Source: a virus. From it: a DNA stretch of 49,769 bases. Made by a program: the position numbers and the translations under genes. The notes beneath the pieces are model-generated. The model worked only from the letters and a program-made list of their open reading frames with translations. It ran no database searches and had not been told where the DNA came from. The DNA is taken from positions 1-49,769 of IMG/VR virus record IMGVR_UViG_3300018083_000042. The stretch is one strand, 5' to 3'. Below are positions 47,881 through 49,769 of this stretch, one piece after another (the first letter of the stretch is position 1; each line of letters begins with the position of its first letter).

Positions 47881-48792
47881 ATGGCACCCGAAGCAACACG
47901 GTTCACGCAGGGCGCGGTAGCGCTGTCGCTGAAGCTGCACAAGATCGGCCTTCGTCAAGCGCTGGAGGACGACGAGTTCGAGGCCGGTGGGGCGTCGAAG
48001 GAGATGGTGTCGGCGTCGAAGAAGCTGTTCGACGACTGCGACGAACTCGACGCGATCCGCTCGTACTTGTCGCAGACCAAGCGGCGGGTCGAGGCGCTGT
48101 CGCTACCGTCGGGGTTCAGGGGCGGGATGTGGTTCGTCAAGACCACGACGGTCGAAGAACTCGACGCGTACCTTGAGGAGCGCGCGAGCGGGCTCGCGCC
48201 GATCGTCGAGAAGTTCGTGGCCGTGCTCGATCAGCGAGTGGCCGAGGCGAAGGCGAAGCTCGGCGCGCTCGCGGCGAACGCGAAGTGGCCGACGGCCGCG
48301 CGCGTGCGGCGACGCTTCAGGATCGAGTACTCGTGGATCGTGTTCGAGACACCGGAGTCGCTGAAGGGCTTGTCGAAGGGCCTCTACAACCGCGAGCGCC
48401 AGAAGATGGCCGGCTCGCTGGCCGAAGCGCGCGAAGCAGGCCTCGCGCTCCTGCGCAGCGAGATGCAAGGGCTCGTGACGCACATGCTGGAGCGGCTGGC
48501 GCCGGGCGACGACGGTAAGGCGAAGATCTTCAAGAAGGGCACGGTCGAAGGGCTCGCCGACTTCCTTACGAACTTCGAGAAGCGGAACCTCGTCGACGAC
48601 GACGAGCTTGGCAGCGTGGTCAAGAAGGCGGCGAAGCTACTCGATGGCGTCGACGCCAAGATGCTGCGGGATGAGGAGGGCGTGCGCAACGCGGTCACGC
48701 GTGGTTTCGGAGCGATCAAGGAAGCCGTCGACAAGCTCGTGACCGACAAGCCTCGCCGCGCGCTCGACTTCACCGACGACGATGCCGAATAG
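47881..48792 (+). CDS. Hypothetical helical protein linked to the ATPase module
   Basis: 303 residues; ATG 47881 with AAGGAAGGAAGAAACGAA upstream. Almost fully alpha-helical with charged coiled-coil-like stretches (LEERASGLAPIVEKFVAVLD; LAEAREAGLALLRSEMQGLV) and an acidic C-terminus (LDFTDDDAE). A long helical protein next to a phage AAA+ protein suggests a substrate, scaffold or adaptor. It somewhat resembles DUF3150-type proteins; not sure. Overlaps the next start by 11 bases. Confidence 0.75.
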   Translation: MAPEATRFTQGAVALSLKLHKIGLRQALEDDEFEAGGASKEMVSASKKLFDDCDELDAIRSYLSQTKRRVEALSLPSGFRGGMWFVKTTTVEELDAYLEERASGLAPIVEKFVAVLDQRVAEAKAKLGALAANAKWPTAARVRRRFRIEYSWIVFETPESLKGLSKGLYNRERQKMAGSLAEAREAGLALLRSEMQGLVTHMLERLAPGDDGKAKIFKKGTVEGLADFLTNFEKRNLVDDDELGSVVKKAAKLLDGVDAKMLRDEEGVRNAVTRGFGAIKEAVDKLVTDKPRRALDFTDDDAE

Positions 48793-49030
48793 CCTGCGCT
48801 GGACCGTCAAGGACGGGGGCGAGTACGAGTTCCTCGCCCCCGTCGGAAAGCCGTACAATGTGCACGCCACCGTAGTGCACCATCCGGGCTACTCGGTCGT
48901 CTACTTTCGCGGCACGCCGATAGTTACCCTGAAAGGTGGCCTCCTCGGCGGCTTCGTGCTGCGTCGCAAGGCAGGCCGCGCGCTCGCTGAAGCATACGCG
49001 GGTGGCATCACGGCGAAGGTCGAGCAGTGA
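48782..49030 (+). CDS. Hypothetical protein, 82 aa
   Basis: ATG 48782 lies inside the end of the previous gene. Beta-rich first half (LRWTVKDGGEYEFLAPVG; YSVVYFRGTPIVTLKGG) and a short basic helix at the end. No known family. GTGA overlap with the next gene. Confidence 0.65.
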   Translation: MPNSLRWTVKDGGEYEFLAPVGKPYNVHATVVHHPGYSVVYFRGTPIVTLKGGLLGGFVLRRKAGRALAEAYAGGITAKVEQ

Positions 49031-49539
49031 CGCCGTTCTGTCGGGCGACGATGCCGCAGGGCGAGATCGAAAGGCTGGTCGCCGAGACCATCGCGGAATG
49101 GAGACGGCGACCAGACTTCTTCGACGCCCTCAAGTTCAAGAACGCCGAAGAGGTCGCGGCGTTCGTCATCAAGACGGCGACTGACGGCCAGCTGTGGAAG
49201 AACGATCTCTACACCGTGTGCGTGTACGACGACGGCGACACGCATCGCGCGCCAAGCTGGCCGGCACTCGTGCACCTGTCAATCAAGCGCAACGACCGCG
49301 AGCCGATCCACGACTGGCGCGACTTGCAGCAGATCAAGAACGAGATCGTCGGCGCCGACTGCGAGGGCGTCGAGCTATACCCCGCCGAGTCGCGCCGCGT
49401 CGACAGCGCGAATCAGTACCACCTGTTCGTCATCAAAGAGCCTAGGCTGCGCTTCCCGTTCGGCTTCACCGATCGCTTCGTCACAGACGATGTCGGCACG
49501 AGCCGCGCCAAGCAACGCCAGGGCAGCGGAGGGAAGTGA
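49027..49539 (+). CDS. Conserved phage protein (DUF7694-like)
   Basis: 170 residues from GTG 49027. The second half carries a pattern I associate with a widespread phage family: HLSIKRNDREPIHDWRDLQQ, IKNEIVGADCEGVELYPAE, SRRVDSANQYHLFVI, RLRFPFGFTDRFV. Function unknown. The first half has a helix and a small alpha/beta region (EEVAAFVIKTATDG). The name of the family is from memory and should be treated as tentative; the conserved character is clear. Confidence 0.75.
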   Translation: MTPFCRATMPQGEIERLVAETIAEWRRRPDFFDALKFKNAEEVAAFVIKTATDGQLWKNDLYTVCVYDDGDTHRAPSWPALVHLSIKRNDREPIHDWRDLQQIKNEIVGADCEGVELYPAESRRVDSANQYHLFVIKEPRLRFPFGFTDRFVTDDVGTSRAKQRQGSGGK

Positions 49540-49763
49540 TGAAGTCGCGAAGAGTGTTCGACGTCACCGACGACAGCTTCACGGTCGGCGACGTGAAGGC
49601 GGCGAAGGCCAAGAAGCTGCGCAAGCTGCAAGAGGCGCGCTTCGTTGCCAATCAGCGCCTGCTCAGGCAGTGGCAGCGGCGGTTGAAGCGCGCGCGCACC
49701 GAGGTGCGCAAGCGCGAACGGCGAGCGAAGTACTACGCTGGGGTGTTGAATGCTGCAAGCTGA
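49539..49763 (+). CDS. Small basic helical protein, 74 aa
   Basis: GGAGGGA at 49528-49534 favours ATG 49539 over the GTG at 49536. After a short acidic start (FDVTDDSFTVGDVKAAK) the protein is a very basic helix (LRQWQRRLKRARTEVRKRERRAK). Probably nucleic-acid-binding. Overlapped at its end by the ATG of a possible next gene. Confidence 0.65.
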   Translation: MKSRRVFDVTDDSFTVGDVKAAKAKKLRKLQEARFVANQRLLRQWQRRLKRARTEVRKRERRAKYYAGVLNAAS

Positions 49764-49769
49764 ACGACG
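49750..49769 (+). CDS. Possible start of next gene (truncated by window end)
   Basis: ATG 49750 (ATGCTGCAAGCTGAACGACG) overlaps the end of the preceding gene and stays open to the last base, reading MLQAER. Start overlaps of this kind are usual in the operon. The ribosome site (CTGGGGTG) is weak and only six codons are visible. Confidence 0.35.

Overview
The window is almost certainly part of a tailed double-stranded DNA bacteriophage (or prophage) genome with a long non-contractile-type tail. All convincing genes are on the + strand, GC content is high, third codon positions are strongly G/C, and most neighbouring genes abut or overlap by 1-4 bases (ATGA, GTGA or TGATG junctions). The order terminase, portal, Mu-F-like protein, prohead protease, HK97-fold capsid protein, head-tail connectors, tail tube, frameshifted tail chaperone, tape measure and minor tail proteins is the classic head-to-tail order. 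Many products carry Sec signal peptides or lipoboxes, which suggests a Gram-negative (diderm) host; the host cannot be named from the sequence. No integrase, repressor, polymerase or tRNA gene was recognised, so a lifestyle call is not possible.

Layout. 1-2.1 kb: small unknown genes. 2.1-6.6 kb: a tightly coupled 7-deazaguanine DNA-modification operon (ParB-like, DpdA, QueC, QueD, QueE, small zinc protein, FolE, small zinc protein). It should convert GTP to preQ0 and insert it into phage DNA. 6.5-10.3 kb: a large glycoside-hydrolase-like lipoprotein, tiny membrane and lipoproteins and a CHAP-like lysin. 10.3-18.3 kb: a spike-base-like protein, two fibre-like proteins with a shared N-terminal domain, two proteins with a shared alpha-helical enzyme-like domain, and a membrane protein. 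Unusually, almost all of these have signal peptides. 18.3-31.5 kb: packaging, head, connector and tail tube genes, ending in a tail assembly chaperone with a canonical GGGAAAC -1 frameshift site. 31.5-43.8 kb: tape measure, baseplate/minor tail and fibre genes and two small membrane proteins.

43.8-44.5 kb is the only long non-coding stretch (about 750 bases). It begins with a weak terminator and an AT-rich promoter-like island. It then has about 540 bases with no coding signature but two identical GUGA (GNRA) tetraloop hairpins, nested 8- and 9-bp long-range complementarities and a 14-bp inverted repeat just before the next gene. This is the best candidate for something undescribed: a large structured RNA or very long structured leader.

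44.5-49.8 kb: a second operon of small genes around a Ycf46-like AAA+ ATPase, a DUF1257 (Ycf35)-like protein and a DUF2997-like protein with a histidine-rich tail. In this ATPase the Walker B-like DEID segment lies before the Walker A P-loop, the reverse of the usual order.

All family assignments come from reading motifs and remembered family patterns; no database search was run.
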